NCBI GenBank assembly: GCA_019635315.1
Contig: JAHBZT010000003.1
Location: 186,001-250,000, forward strand
Length of the DNA stretch: 64,000 bases
Direction: 5' to 3'
Source of the DNA: Rubrivivax sp.
GTDB lineage: Bacteria > Pseudomonadota > Gammaproteobacteria > Burkholderiales > Burkholderiaceae_C
Both the position numbers and the translations under genes were made by a program. How positions within the stretch are numbered: position 1 is the stretch's first letter; each line of letters starts with the position of its first letter. The notes under the pieces are model-generated. The model was not told the DNA's origin. It did no database searches and was given only the letters and a program-made list of their open reading frames with translations. Shown piece by piece: positions 9,693-17,259 of the stretch.

Positions 9693-10901
9693 GTGCAACG
9701 CAGGACGATGGTGATGGCCGCGGCGGGCGGCGCGGCGCTGGTCGCGCTGCTGGCCTGGGCCTTCGCGCCGCGGCCGCTGGAGGTCGAGGTCGCGCAGGCG
9801 GGCAGCGGGCCCTTCGAGACCGCGATCGTCGAGGACGCGCGCACGCGCCTGGCCGACCGCTACGTCGTCGCCGCACCGCTGGCCGGGCGCGTGCAGCGCC
9901 TCCTGCTGCGCGAGGGCGACGCGGTGCAGGCCGGCGACGTGGTGGCCACGCTGCTGCCCGGCGTGAGCCCGATGCTGGACGCGCGCACGGTGGCCGAGCA
10001 GCGCGCACGCGTCGGCATGGCCGAAGGCGGCGTGCAGCGCGCGACGACGCGCATCGAGGCGGCGCGTGTGGCACTGGAGCAGGCGCGCAACGAACTGCGG
10101 CGCAGCGAGCAGCTGGCGCAGCAGGGCTTCGTCTCGCCGACCAAGATCGACAACGACCGCCTCGCGGTGCTCGCGGCGCAGAAGGAACTGGACACTGCCG
10201 TCGAGGGCCAGACCATCGCGCGCCACGAGCTGACGATGGCGCGCGCCGCGCTGGGCGCCGTCAGCGGGGGCGCAGGCAGCGGCGCCAGCTTCACGCTGCG
10301 CGCGCCCATCGCCGGCCGCGTGCTGAAGCTGCACCAGGTCAGCGAAGGGCCGGTCGCGACCGGCACGCCGCTGCTGGAGATCGGCGACATCGGCAAGCTG
10401 GAGGTCGTCGCCGAGCTGCTGACCACCGACGCATTGCAGGCGCGACCGGGCAGCCCGGTGCACATCGAGCGCTGGGGTGGCCCCGGCACGCTGGAAGGGC
10501 GCGTGCGCCTGGTCGAGCCTGCGGCCTTCACGAAGATCTCGGCGCTGGGCGTGGAGGAGCAGCGCGTGCGCGTGCTGATCGAGCTGACCAGCCCGCACGA
10601 GCGCTGGGCCGCGCTGGGCGACGGCTATCGCGTGGGCGTGCGCATCGTCACGCTGGCCGAGCCGCGTGTGCTGCGCGTGCCGGTCAGCGCGGTCTTCCCG
10701 CGGCCGGGCAGCGCCGAACCCGGCGCGATGGCGGTCTTCGTCGTCGACGGCGGCCGCGCGCGGCTGCAGCCGGTGACCGTGAAGGCGCGCAACGGCAGCG
10801 AGGCCTGGGTCAGCGAGGGTCTGGCCGAGGGCGCGACCGTGGTGCTGTATCCGCCGGCGGCGCTGGCCGACGGCGCGCGCGTGAAACCGCGGCAGGTGTA
10901 G
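9693..10901 (+). CDS. HlyD/MacA-type periplasmic adaptor (membrane fusion protein)
   Basis: Periplasmic adaptor linking the ABC permease to an outer-membrane channel. It has an N-terminal anchor (residues 5-22), a lipoyl/barrel-sandwich half-motif (APLAGRVQRLLLREGDAV), an alpha-hairpin rich in Ala/Glu/Arg (about 100-175), the second lipoyl half (APIAGRVLKLHQVSEGPV) and beta-barrel domains. The start is GTG 9693, with AAGGAG eight bases upstream; the ATG at 9688 is out of frame and stops after eight codons. It ends 402 residues later and its last 92 bases overlap the convergent LysR gene. No TolC-like gene is visible. Confidence 0.88.
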   Translation: MQRRTMVMAAAGGAALVALLAWAFAPRPLEVEVAQAGSGPFETAIVEDARTRLADRYVVAAPLAGRVQRLLLREGDAVQAGDVVATLLPGVSPMLDARTVAEQRARVGMAEGGVQRATTRIEAARVALEQARNELRRSEQLAQQGFVSPTKIDNDRLAVLAAQKELDTAVEGQTIARHELTMARAALGAVSGGAGSGASFTLRAPIAGRVLKLHQVSEGPVATGTPLLEIGDIGKLEVVAELLTTDALQARPGSPVHIERWGGPGTLEGRVRLVEPAAFTKISALGVEEQRVRVLIELTSPHERWAALGDGYRVGVRIVTLAEPRVLRVPVSAVFPRPGSAEPGAMAVFVVDGGRARLQPVTVKARNGSEAWVSEGLAEGATVVLYPPAALADGARVKPRQV

Positions 10902-11799
10902 GCGGCACTCCCGGCACCGGAAAGCGGTCGACCGCGAGGTCGATGAAGGCGCGCACCTTGGGCGCGAGGTAGCGGCCGCTCGGGTAGACCGCGTGCACCG
11001 GCACCTCCGGCGGCTGCCAGAGGCGCAGCACCGGGCGCAGGCGGCCGGCGGCGACCGCGTCGGCGGCGAAGACCTGCGGCAGCAGGCCGATGCCCAGGCC
11101 GGCGAGCAACGCGTCGCGCACCGCGAGGCTGTTGTTGACACGCAGCCGCGCCGGGCCTTCGATGCGCACCGTTTCGCCGCTCGCGGCATGGCGCAGCGTC
11201 CAGCCCTGGCGCAGGCCGCCGCCGCTGAACATCACCAGCGGCCGGCCGCGCAGCGCGGCGGGCTCGGCCGGCGCGGGCTGCGCGGCCAGGTGCGCCGGGC
11301 TCGCGAAGAGGCCGTAATGCAGCGTGCCGAGCCGGCGCGCGACCAGCGTCGAGGCCGGCAGCGGCCCCACGCGCACCGCGAGGTCGAAACCCTCGTGCAC
11401 CAGGTCGACGACACGTGACGTGTATTCGACCTCGGCGGTGGCGCGCGGATGGGCGGCCAGGAAGTCGGCCAGCCAGCCGTTGACCGCGAGCAGGCCGAAT
11501 TCGACGCCACAGGTCAGCCGCAGCAGCCCGCGCGGCTCGCCGTGCATGTCCTGCACGGCCTGCTCGGTGTCCTCCACCGCGCCCAGGATGGCGAGCGCGC
11601 GCTCGTGCACCTCGCGCCCGGCCTCGGTCAGCGACAGCGAACGTGTCGTGCGCTCCAGCAGCTTGGCGCCCAGCGCCGTCTCCAGCTGCGCGACGACGCG
11701 GCTGGCGTGGCTCTTCTGCGTGCCCAGCCGTTCCGCCGCGCCGGTGAAGCTGCCGGCCTGCACGACCTGCACGAACAGGCGCAGCTGTTCCAGCGTCAT
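10810..11799 (-). CDS. LysR-family transcriptional regulator
   Basis: A 329-residue regulator with an N-terminal winged HTH (residues 2-60: LRLFVQVVQAGSFTGAAERL, then KSHASRVVAQLE) and a periplasmic-binding-like effector domain from about 90. The last 35 residues are Pro/Arg-rich and run antisense into the 3' end of the adaptor gene. Typical family members end near residue 295, so this tail is an extension, perhaps after loss of an original stop. It is divergent from the DJ-1-like gene with 107 bp between starts, the usual layout for a LysR regulator and its target. Confidence 0.9.
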   Translation of the reverse strand: MTLEQLRLFVQVVQAGSFTGAAERLGTQKSHASRVVAQLETALGAKLLERTTRSLSLTEAGREVHERALAILGAVEDTEQAVQDMHGEPRGLLRLTCGVEFGLLAVNGWLADFLAAHPRATAEVEYTSRVVDLVHEGFDLAVRVGPLPASTLVARRLGTLHYGLFASPAHLAAQPAPAEPAALRGRPLVMFSGGGLRQGWTLRHAASGETVRIEGPARLRVNNSLAVRDALLAGLGIGLLPQVFAADAVAAGRLRPVLRLWQPPEVPVHAVYPSGRYLAPKVRAFIDLAVDRFPVPGVPPTPAAVSRARRRPAPPADTAPRSRPRPDPR

Positions 11800-11812
11800 C
11801 GTTCGTTGCCTC

Positions 11813-11836
11813 GAATGTGGACAGTGCGTCGCATTC
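11813..11836. promoter_or_regulatory. Candidate LysR operator, GAATG-N14-CATTC
   Basis: An inverted repeat GAATG (11813-11817) and CATTC (11832-11836) lies between the divergent lysR and DJ-1-like start codons. Its spacing and position suit a LysR-type activator site. It is a short match and only circumstantial. Confidence 0.35.
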
Positions 11837-11906
11837 TGGACTCTTTATCCCGGACCAGGCAACGCAGATGATGACCGCCGTCGTCACCCACCCTGCGGAG
11901 CCCGCG

Positions 11907-12677
11907 ATGAGCCTGAAGGACCCCAACGTCGTCAACCCCCGTGCGCGCAAGCGTGTCGCGATCGTGATCGCCAACCCGGCGGTCTCCAGCACCACCGGCT
12001 GGCCGGTCGGCTTCTGGTGGAGCGAGCTGACCCACCCGTACCATGCCTTCGAGGGCAAGGGCTACGAGGTCGATGTCTTCAGCGCCGAAGGCGGACGCTG
12101 CGAGCCCGACGCGATGAGCGACCCCAACGACGCCAGTGGCTATTCGGCCGGCGACCTGGTCACGCAGGGCTTCATCCACACGCCGAAGCTGCGCGCGCTG
12201 GTGGAAGCCACGAAGCCGGCGTCGGAGATCGAGGTCGCGCGTTTCGACGCCATCGTCGTCGCCGGCGGGCAGGCGCCGATGTTCAACTTCGAGGGTGCGC
12301 TCGCGCTGCAGCGCAAGTTCGTCGAGTTCTACGAGGCCGGCAAGGTGGCCGCCGCGCTATGCCACGGCACCGCGATCCTGGCCTACGCGCGGCTGTCCAG
12401 CGGCGAGCTGCTGGTCAAGGGCCGGACGGTGACCGGCTTCGCGAATGCCGAGGAGGACTTCGCCGACAACGCGGTCTGGTCCTACGGCATGCTGCCGCAC
12501 GGCAAGCACATCATGCCCTGGCGCATCGAGGACCGGCTGCGCGAGCTGGGCGCCAACTTCGTGCAGGGCGGCCTGTGGCGCGGCTTCGCGATCCGCGACG
12601 GCAACCTGGTCACCGGGCAGCAGAATTTCAGCGGCGAGGAGACGGCGCGGCTGGTGATCGCGGCGCTGGGCGAGTGA
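11907..12677 (+). CDS. DJ-1/PfpI (type 1 glutamine amidotransferase-like) protein
   Basis: A 256-residue member of the DJ-1/ThiJ/PfpI superfamily, related to Hsp31/YDR533c-like proteins that act as glyoxalases, deglycases or chaperones. The nucleophile elbow is AALCHGTAIL with the conserved Cys-His pair near residue 152, preceded by DAIVVAGGQAP. The start ATG 11907 has GGAG (11897-11900) six bases upstream; in-frame upstream ATGs near 11868 are less well placed. It overlaps the next gene by four bases (GTGA) and is divergent from a LysR regulator, so it is probably induced by that regulator. The substrate is unknown. Confidence 0.85.
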   Translation: MSLKDPNVVNPRARKRVAIVIANPAVSSTTGWPVGFWWSELTHPYHAFEGKGYEVDVFSAEGGRCEPDAMSDPNDASGYSAGDLVTQGFIHTPKLRALVEATKPASEIEVARFDAIVVAGGQAPMFNFEGALALQRKFVEFYEAGKVAAALCHGTAILAYARLSSGELLVKGRTVTGFANAEEDFADNAVWSYGMLPHGKHIMPWRIEDRLRELGANFVQGGLWRGFAIRDGNLVTGQQNFSGEETARLVIAALGE

Positions 12678-13306
12678 ACCTCGACGCGGTCTCGGGTCAA
12701 GCGGGGATGGCCGCTGCCGGCACGGCCGACGACGCCGATGGCGGCCCCGTCACCGTCGTCGTCACCCGCCGCGTGCGCGCCGGCCGCGAGGCCGACTACG
12801 AGGCCTGGCTGGCGCGCCTGCAGGCCGCGGCGCGCGGCCTGCCGGGCTACCTGGGCGTGACGACGCAGCGCCCGCCGCCCGGCGGCTCGCGCGAATACGT
12901 CAGCGTGATCCGCTTCGGGTCGCTGGCGGCGCTGCAGGCCTTCGAGGCCAGCGAACTGCGCCGGCATGCGCTGGCCGAAGTGGCCGATCTCGTCGAGGCC
13001 GACGCCACCTGGCGGCGGCTGAGCGGACTCGAATTCTGGTTCACGCCGCCGCCCGGCACCGTGGTGCCCGTGCCTTCGCGCCCGCGCATGGCGCTGGTGA
13101 TGACGCTCGTCGTCTTCGTGCTCGTGCTGACGATCGGCGGCGCGGTCAACGCGCTGGCCGCGCTGCTGCCCTTCGAGGTGCCGGCGCCGTTGCGACTGCT
13201 GGCGACCATCGCCCTCGAAGTCGCACTGATGACCTGGTGGCTGATGCCCTGGCTGACCCGTCGGCTGGCGCGCTGGATCTATCCCGCGCGTGCGGTGGCG
13301 GGCTGA
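12674..13306 (+). CDS. ABM-domain (antibiotic biosynthesis monooxygenase-like) membrane protein
   Basis: A 210-residue protein translationally coupled to the preceding gene through a GTGA overlap. Residues about 25-105 form a ferredoxin-like ABM domain (VTVVVTRRVRAGREADYEAW, then LPGYLGVTTQRPP). The C-terminal half has two membrane helices (about 136-160 and 170-190) ending in a basic tail. This ABM-plus-two-helices form is common in proteobacteria, but its reaction is not defined. Together with the DJ-1 protein it may handle reactive electrophiles or quinones (inference). Confidence 0.78.
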   Translation: MNLDAVSGQAGMAAAGTADDADGGPVTVVVTRRVRAGREADYEAWLARLQAAARGLPGYLGVTTQRPPPGGSREYVSVIRFGSLAALQAFEASELRRHALAEVADLVEADATWRRLSGLEFWFTPPPGTVVPVPSRPRMALVMTLVVFVLVLTIGGAVNALAALLPFEVPAPLRLLATIALEVALMTWWLMPWLTRRLARWIYPARAVAG

Positions 13307-13387
13307 GCGAAGCACCACGCAAGGCGAAGGACTCCTTTCGGCGCATTGTGGACGTTCATGGCGCGGCGCTGTTGGTTCGTTCTGACA

Positions 13388-13927
13388 TTCGAGCAGCGAA
13401 GCCGCATGGGGGCAGCCCGCATCGCCCAGAGTCCGGCGGTCGGCGCTGCGCGCCGACTGCCCTGCGATGCTCGGGCCCCTGGCCCGCCGCCAACTCACTT
13501 CGCTCGCTGCGCTCGCTCCGTTCGGACATCGGCGGCGAGTCAGTCATGGAGGCGCGCTGCGCGCGCGGCCAGGAGCCCTGCGCTTCTCGGCGCCTCCCAT
13601 GGGCGCTGCGGGCTGCCCCCACGCGGCTTCGCGACACGGCGGTGGCGTTCCACCAGTTCGCATGCCACAGTCGGTGGACCTCGCGCCAGGCGGTACCCGC
13701 TGCCGGCGATGTGTGAAGCGCCGAGCAGCACAGCTTCGGGGTCGGCGCGCACGCAGTGCGCGCCTCGACAACTGACTCGCCGCCGGTGTCCGAACGGAGC
13801 GAACGCAGTGAGCGAAGTGAGTTGGGCGGCGCGACCCCGGAGCGAGCAGCGCAGGGAAGTCGACGCCGAAGGCGGCGACCGCGGAACCCTGAGCCGGCAG
13901 CGGGTACCGCCTGGCGCGATGCGCAGC
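13388..13927. repeat. Dispersed intergenic repeat, copy 2 (540 bp)
   Basis: Second copy of the repeat at 1521-2060, same orientation, no gaps, about 93% identical, with the same internal inverted arms (about 13487-13543 and 13772-13829). It fills most of the 758-bp gap between the ABM-domain gene and the metallophosphoesterase gene (13307-14064). The remainder (13928-14064) shows nothing I can name. Confidence 0.9.
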
Positions 13928-14064
13928 CACAAGCACGCCAGGCAAGCGAACGTTTGGCGAGTGTCCGCGATGCGCCGCAAGCCGCTGTCCAGCGCCCCGG
14001 GTCAGTTCACAGGTCGGGGGTCAGGCGTTGAACTTGGCAGTGACCGCGCAGCGCCTGTACCGGG

Positions 14065-15000
14065 CTACGCCACGGGCATCGGCAGCGGCGCCGGGACAGG
14101 TGCCGCCGTCGGTGCCGCCACCGGTGCAGGGACGACGGGCACTGCCGGCTGGACCTGCTGCCGCGCGCGCCAGGCCAGCCAGTCGACGATCTCCAGCCGG
14201 CCGTCGGCATGCTCGACCAGCGCGGTCAGGCTCTCGACCCAGTCGCCGTCGTTGCAGTAGAGCACGCCGTCGATCGTGCGCATCTCGGCGTGGTGGATGT
14301 GGCCACACACCACGCCGTGCAGTCCGCGCTGGCGTGCCTCGCGCGCGACCGCGGTCTCGAAGTCGCTGACGTAGCTGACCGCGCGCTTGACCTTGAACTT
14401 CAGGTAGCGGCTCAGGCTCCAGTACGGCAGCCCGAGCCGCGCGCGCAGCGAATTGAGGTGGCGGTTGACCTTCAGCGTGAACTCGTAGGCCGAGTCGCCG
14501 ACATGGGCCAGCCACCGGGCGCACTGGATCACGCCGTCGAACAGGTCGCCGTGCGTCACCCACAGCCGTCGGCCGTCGGCCGTCTCGTGCACGGCCTCCT
14601 CGACCACGTCGACGCCGCCGAAGTTGTGCTCCACGTACTTGCGTGCGAATTCGTCGTGGTTGCCCGGCACGAAGACCACGCGCGTGCCCTTGCGCGCCTT
14701 GCGCAGCAGCTTCTGAACCACGTCGTTGTGCGCCTGCGGCCAATACCACTGCCGGCGCAGCTGCCAGCCGTCGATGATGTCGCCGACCAGGTACAGCGTC
14801 TCGCAGTCCAGGTGCTTCAGGAAGTCCAGCAGCGGCCCGGCCTGGCATCCTGGCGTACCGAGGTGGATGTCGGATATCCATGCCGTGCGCACACGCAGCG
14901 GCGCCCGGTCGATGGCGTCGCCGTCGCTGCCGCCGACCAGCGGCATCGGCGCCCGCGACGAACGGGTCGGTTCCAGATTGGGCAGGAGATCTCGCCGCAT
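14065..15000 (-). CDS. Calcineurin-like metallophosphoesterase, LpxH-like / candidate PlcP phospholipase C
   Basis: A 311-residue binuclear-metal phosphoesterase with the full motif set: SDIHLG (about 44), GDIIDG, GNHDE (about 112), THGDLFDG and GHIHHAE (about 234). Sequences like this are annotated as UDP-2,3-diacylglucosamine hydrolases. The same family includes PlcP, which cleaves phospholipid headgroups to diacylglycerol under phosphate limitation in Sinorhizobium and marine bacteria. Location directly after an MGDG-synthase-like glycosyltransferase favours the PlcP role (inference). The C-terminal 30 residues are a Pro/Ala/Val-rich tail. The start at 15000 is the ATG nearest the domain. 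It is last in the psd-glycosyltransferase-phosphoesterase operon. Confidence 0.85.
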   Translation of the reverse strand: MRRDLLPNLEPTRSSRAPMPLVGGSDGDAIDRAPLRVRTAWISDIHLGTPGCQAGPLLDFLKHLDCETLYLVGDIIDGWQLRRQWYWPQAHNDVVQKLLRKARKGTRVVFVPGNHDEFARKYVEHNFGGVDVVEEAVHETADGRRLWVTHGDLFDGVIQCARWLAHVGDSAYEFTLKVNRHLNSLRARLGLPYWSLSRYLKFKVKRAVSYVSDFETAVAREARQRGLHGVVCGHIHHAEMRTIDGVLYCNDGDWVESLTALVEHADGRLEIVDWLAWRARQQVQPAVPVVPAPVAAPTAAPVPAPLPMPVA

Positions 15001-15052
15001 CACGGACACCGATCTTCGCGGGCCGGCGCGACGCGGCTGTGACAGTGCCGCG

Positions 15053-16234
15053 TCACGCCGATGACGCCAGCGGCCGCGCCTGCGATCGCTCGCCCGCAGC
15101 TGCGGGCAGTGTCGCGCCGCGTTGCTGCAGCACGCGCTGCAGGATGTCCGGCACCTCGAAGACAGCACGGTTGTCGACGGCCTGCACGCGTGCGCGCCAG
15201 GCCGGCAGGTCGGCCACGATCTGTTGGACCGCATGCGGCACCGTGCGGAAGCTGCGGTGCACGACGCCGACCCCGCGCTCGCGCACCCATTCGGTATTCC
15301 AGCGTTCCTGCGGCATCGTCCATGCGTTGCGCGTCACGATCACCGGCAGCCCCATGTGCACCGCCTCGCTCAGGCTGCCGGGGCCGGGCTTGCCGATGAA
15401 GAAGTCGGCCAGCCGCATCCAGCGCGCGACCTCGGGCGTGTAGCCGACGACGATGCGCGGCGCCGGCGCCTTCATCGCTCGCAGCTCCGCGGCCAGCGCC
15501 TCGTTGCGGCCGCACAGCAGCACCAGCGGCGTTTCCGGCAGCGCGGCGGCGATGCGCGTCATCGCGCGCGAACCGGTGCCGCCGAAGAGCACCAGCCCGG
15601 TCGGCGTGTGCTCGTCCAGCCCGACGCGGCGGCGTTCGGCTGCGCGGTCCACCTCGGGCAGGAAGTAGAAGTCCGCGCGCAGGATCATGCCGCTGGCCCG
15701 GTGCACGCGTGCCGGGTCGCAGCCGGCGGCCAGCGCCTGGCGCACGGCATGGTCGGTGCCGCAGACGATGTGCTGCGGCAGGTCGGGCTCGATCCAGAAG
15801 TGCGGCGGGTGGTCGGCCATGTCCGTCATCACGGTGACGAAGGGGACCCCGGGGCAGGCCTGCGCCAGGCTGTCGTGCAGCGCGCGGTTGAAATTGGGAA
15901 TCAGCGAGACGACGAGATCCGGCTTGGTCGCCGCCCAGTGGCGCGCCAGCCGCTGCACCTGCGTGGCATGGGTCAGGCGGATCATCGCCTGCAGCAGCTT
16001 CAGTTCCTGCGCCAGGCCCAGCGTGAAGCCGCTGGCCAGCCGCTTGTTGTAGAGATCCTCGGGTTCGATGCCGGTGAGGCGGCGGAACAGCCCGGCCGGG
16101 TCCAGCACCTCGGTCAGGTTGACCTTGCGCACGCGCCAGGGCCGGCCCTGGGCCAGGATCACCTGCTCCAGTGCCAGCGCCGCGGCGCGGTGGCCGCCGC
16201 CGGCGTTGAACCACACGAGGTCGACGGTCGTCAT
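15053..16234 (-). CDS. MGDG-synthase-like glycosyltransferase (candidate Agt diacylglycerol glycosyltransferase)
   Basis: A GT28-type enzyme of 393 residues. The N-terminus (TTVDLVWFNAGGGHRAAA) is the MGDG-synthase N-domain glycine loop. The C-terminal half has LVLFGGTGSRAM and the donor-binding GKPGPGSLSEAVHMGLPVI. It probably transfers a sugar from UDP-hexose or UDP-hexuronate to diacylglycerol at the inner membrane. ATG 16234 lies four bases after the psd stop; an upstream ATG at 16258 would overlap psd by 20 bp. Next to a PlcP-like phosphoesterase this matches the PlcP-Agt pair that makes surrogate glycolipids without phosphate (established for those families; inferred here). Confidence 0.82.
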   Translation of the reverse strand: MTTVDLVWFNAGGGHRAAALALEQVILAQGRPWRVRKVNLTEVLDPAGLFRRLTGIEPEDLYNKRLASGFTLGLAQELKLLQAMIRLTHATQVQRLARHWAATKPDLVVSLIPNFNRALHDSLAQACPGVPFVTVMTDMADHPPHFWIEPDLPQHIVCGTDHAVRQALAAGCDPARVHRASGMILRADFYFLPEVDRAAERRRVGLDEHTPTGLVLFGGTGSRAMTRIAAALPETPLVLLCGRNEALAAELRAMKAPAPRIVVGYTPEVARWMRLADFFIGKPGPGSLSEAVHMGLPVIVTRNAWTMPQERWNTEWVRERGVGVVHRSFRTVPHAVQQIVADLPAWRARVQAVDNRAVFEVPDILQRVLQQRGATLPAAAGERSQARPLASSA

Positions 16235-16238
16235 GCCG

Positions 16239-17192
16239 TCATGTTGCGGATCCTTCATGACCGCCGCTTGACGTTGGTGCGACGCGACGCAGCAGCGCCT
16301 GCCCCATGCGGATGCGCTGCCCGGGCGCGAGGCCCTCCGCCGGCACGAAGCCCGGCGGCACGAAGACGATGATCGTCGAGCCATGTTCGAACCAGCCCAA
16401 CTCCTCGCCGCGCCGCACGCGCAGGTTGCAGGGCATCTCGTTCGGGCCGCGCCAGCGCAGGTGCAGCCGCACGTCCAGCGCATGCAGCCGGATGCTGGCC
16501 ACCAGGATGGCGGCCACCGGCACCAGAGCCAGCGGTGTGCCGTCGGCCAGGCGCAGGCGGATCGCGGCGCGCTCGTTGCGGCAGAACAGCCGTTGCACGC
16601 GTGCCAGCGCGATCGGGTTGACGTTCCAGGTGTCGCCCGACAGGTAGGTCACGTGCTCGATCGTCGCGTCGTCGGGCGCGTGGAAGCGGTGGTACATGCT
16701 GGAGGTCAGGCGCAGCGTCAGGTACTGCCCGCCCATGAACGGTGCCGCGGCATCCTGGCTGCCGAGCAGGTCCTCGATGCGGTAGGGCATGCCCTTGGCC
16801 TGCAACAGCGTGCCTTCGCCGACCGCGCCGCCGACGCCGACGATGGCGTCGCAGGGGCTGACCAGCAACCCGGGCCGCGGGTCGACGATGCGCGCACCAG
16901 GCTTGAGCTCGCGCGTGAAGCAGTCGTGCAGGCTCGCGAAGCGCTGCTGCTTCGCGTCCGACAGGTCCAGATCGGTGAACAGCCGCCACACCGCGATCGA
17001 AGCGCGCGCGAGCAGCGGATGGCGCAACCGGCTGAACCAGCCCATCGCGCGGGTCAGCGCGATGCGCGGCACGCGGTTGGTGAGCAGGAAGTTCAGGTCC
17101 TCCTGCAACAGCAGGCGGTCGCGCAGCGCGCTCCAGCGTGCGGCGGGCGTGTTGCGAGGGCGCGTCGGCGCCGTGGATTCGGTGGTTTTCAT
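16239..17192 (-). CDS. psd: Phosphatidylserine decarboxylase proenzyme
   Basis: Makes phosphatidylethanolamine from phosphatidylserine at the inner membrane. The 317 residues match the E. coli-type Psd (about 320). The autocleavage site is the GST in WFEHGST (Ser about 272), which becomes the pyruvoyl group. The catalytic Asp sits in SPCDAIVG and the His in YHRFHAPDD. It is first in a minus-strand operon with the glycosyltransferase and phosphoesterase, and divergent (67 bp) from the aminotransferase. Its association with lipid-remodelling genes rather than pssA is unusual and may mean it is a second, condition-specific copy; that cannot be tested from this window. Confidence 0.94.
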   Translation of the reverse strand: MKTTESTAPTRPRNTPAARWSALRDRLLLQEDLNFLLTNRVPRIALTRAMGWFSRLRHPLLARASIAVWRLFTDLDLSDAKQQRFASLHDCFTRELKPGARIVDPRPGLLVSPCDAIVGVGGAVGEGTLLQAKGMPYRIEDLLGSQDAAAPFMGGQYLTLRLTSSMYHRFHAPDDATIEHVTYLSGDTWNVNPIALARVQRLFCRNERAAIRLRLADGTPLALVPVAAILVASIRLHALDVRLHLRWRGPNEMPCNLRVRRGEELGWFEHGSTIIVFVPPGFVPAEGLAPGQRIRMGQALLRRVAPTSSGGHEGSAT

Positions 17193-17196
17193 TCGC

Positions 17197-17225
17197 CTGT
17201 CAATGAAAGGTCATACACCTGTGGT
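17197..17225 (+). promoter_or_regulatory. Pho box, three 7-bp units with 11-bp period, before the aminotransferase
   Basis: CTGTCAA (17197-17203), AGGTCAT (17208-17214) and CTGTGGT (17219-17225) are spaced exactly 11 bp apart, matching the PhoB consensus CTGTCAT-N4 repeat at 6, 5 and 5 of 7 positions. It ends 34 bp before the aminotransferase ATG, a suitable place to replace a -35 box. It also sits five bases from the divergent psd start, so PhoB bound here could influence both operons. Confidence 0.6.
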
Positions 17226-17259
17226 CCTCGCGTCACGCGCCACTTCGTTTCGTCATGCC

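Noticed and set aside
9688-9714. ATG 9688 as start of the adaptor gene
   Set aside because: It is in another frame and stops after eight codons. GTG 9693 has the well-spaced ribosome binding site.
14065-15000. Straight lpxH assignment for the metallophosphoesterase
   Set aside because: Motifs fit LpxH and PlcP equally, and the neighbours favour phospholipid turnover, so no lpxH symbol was given.
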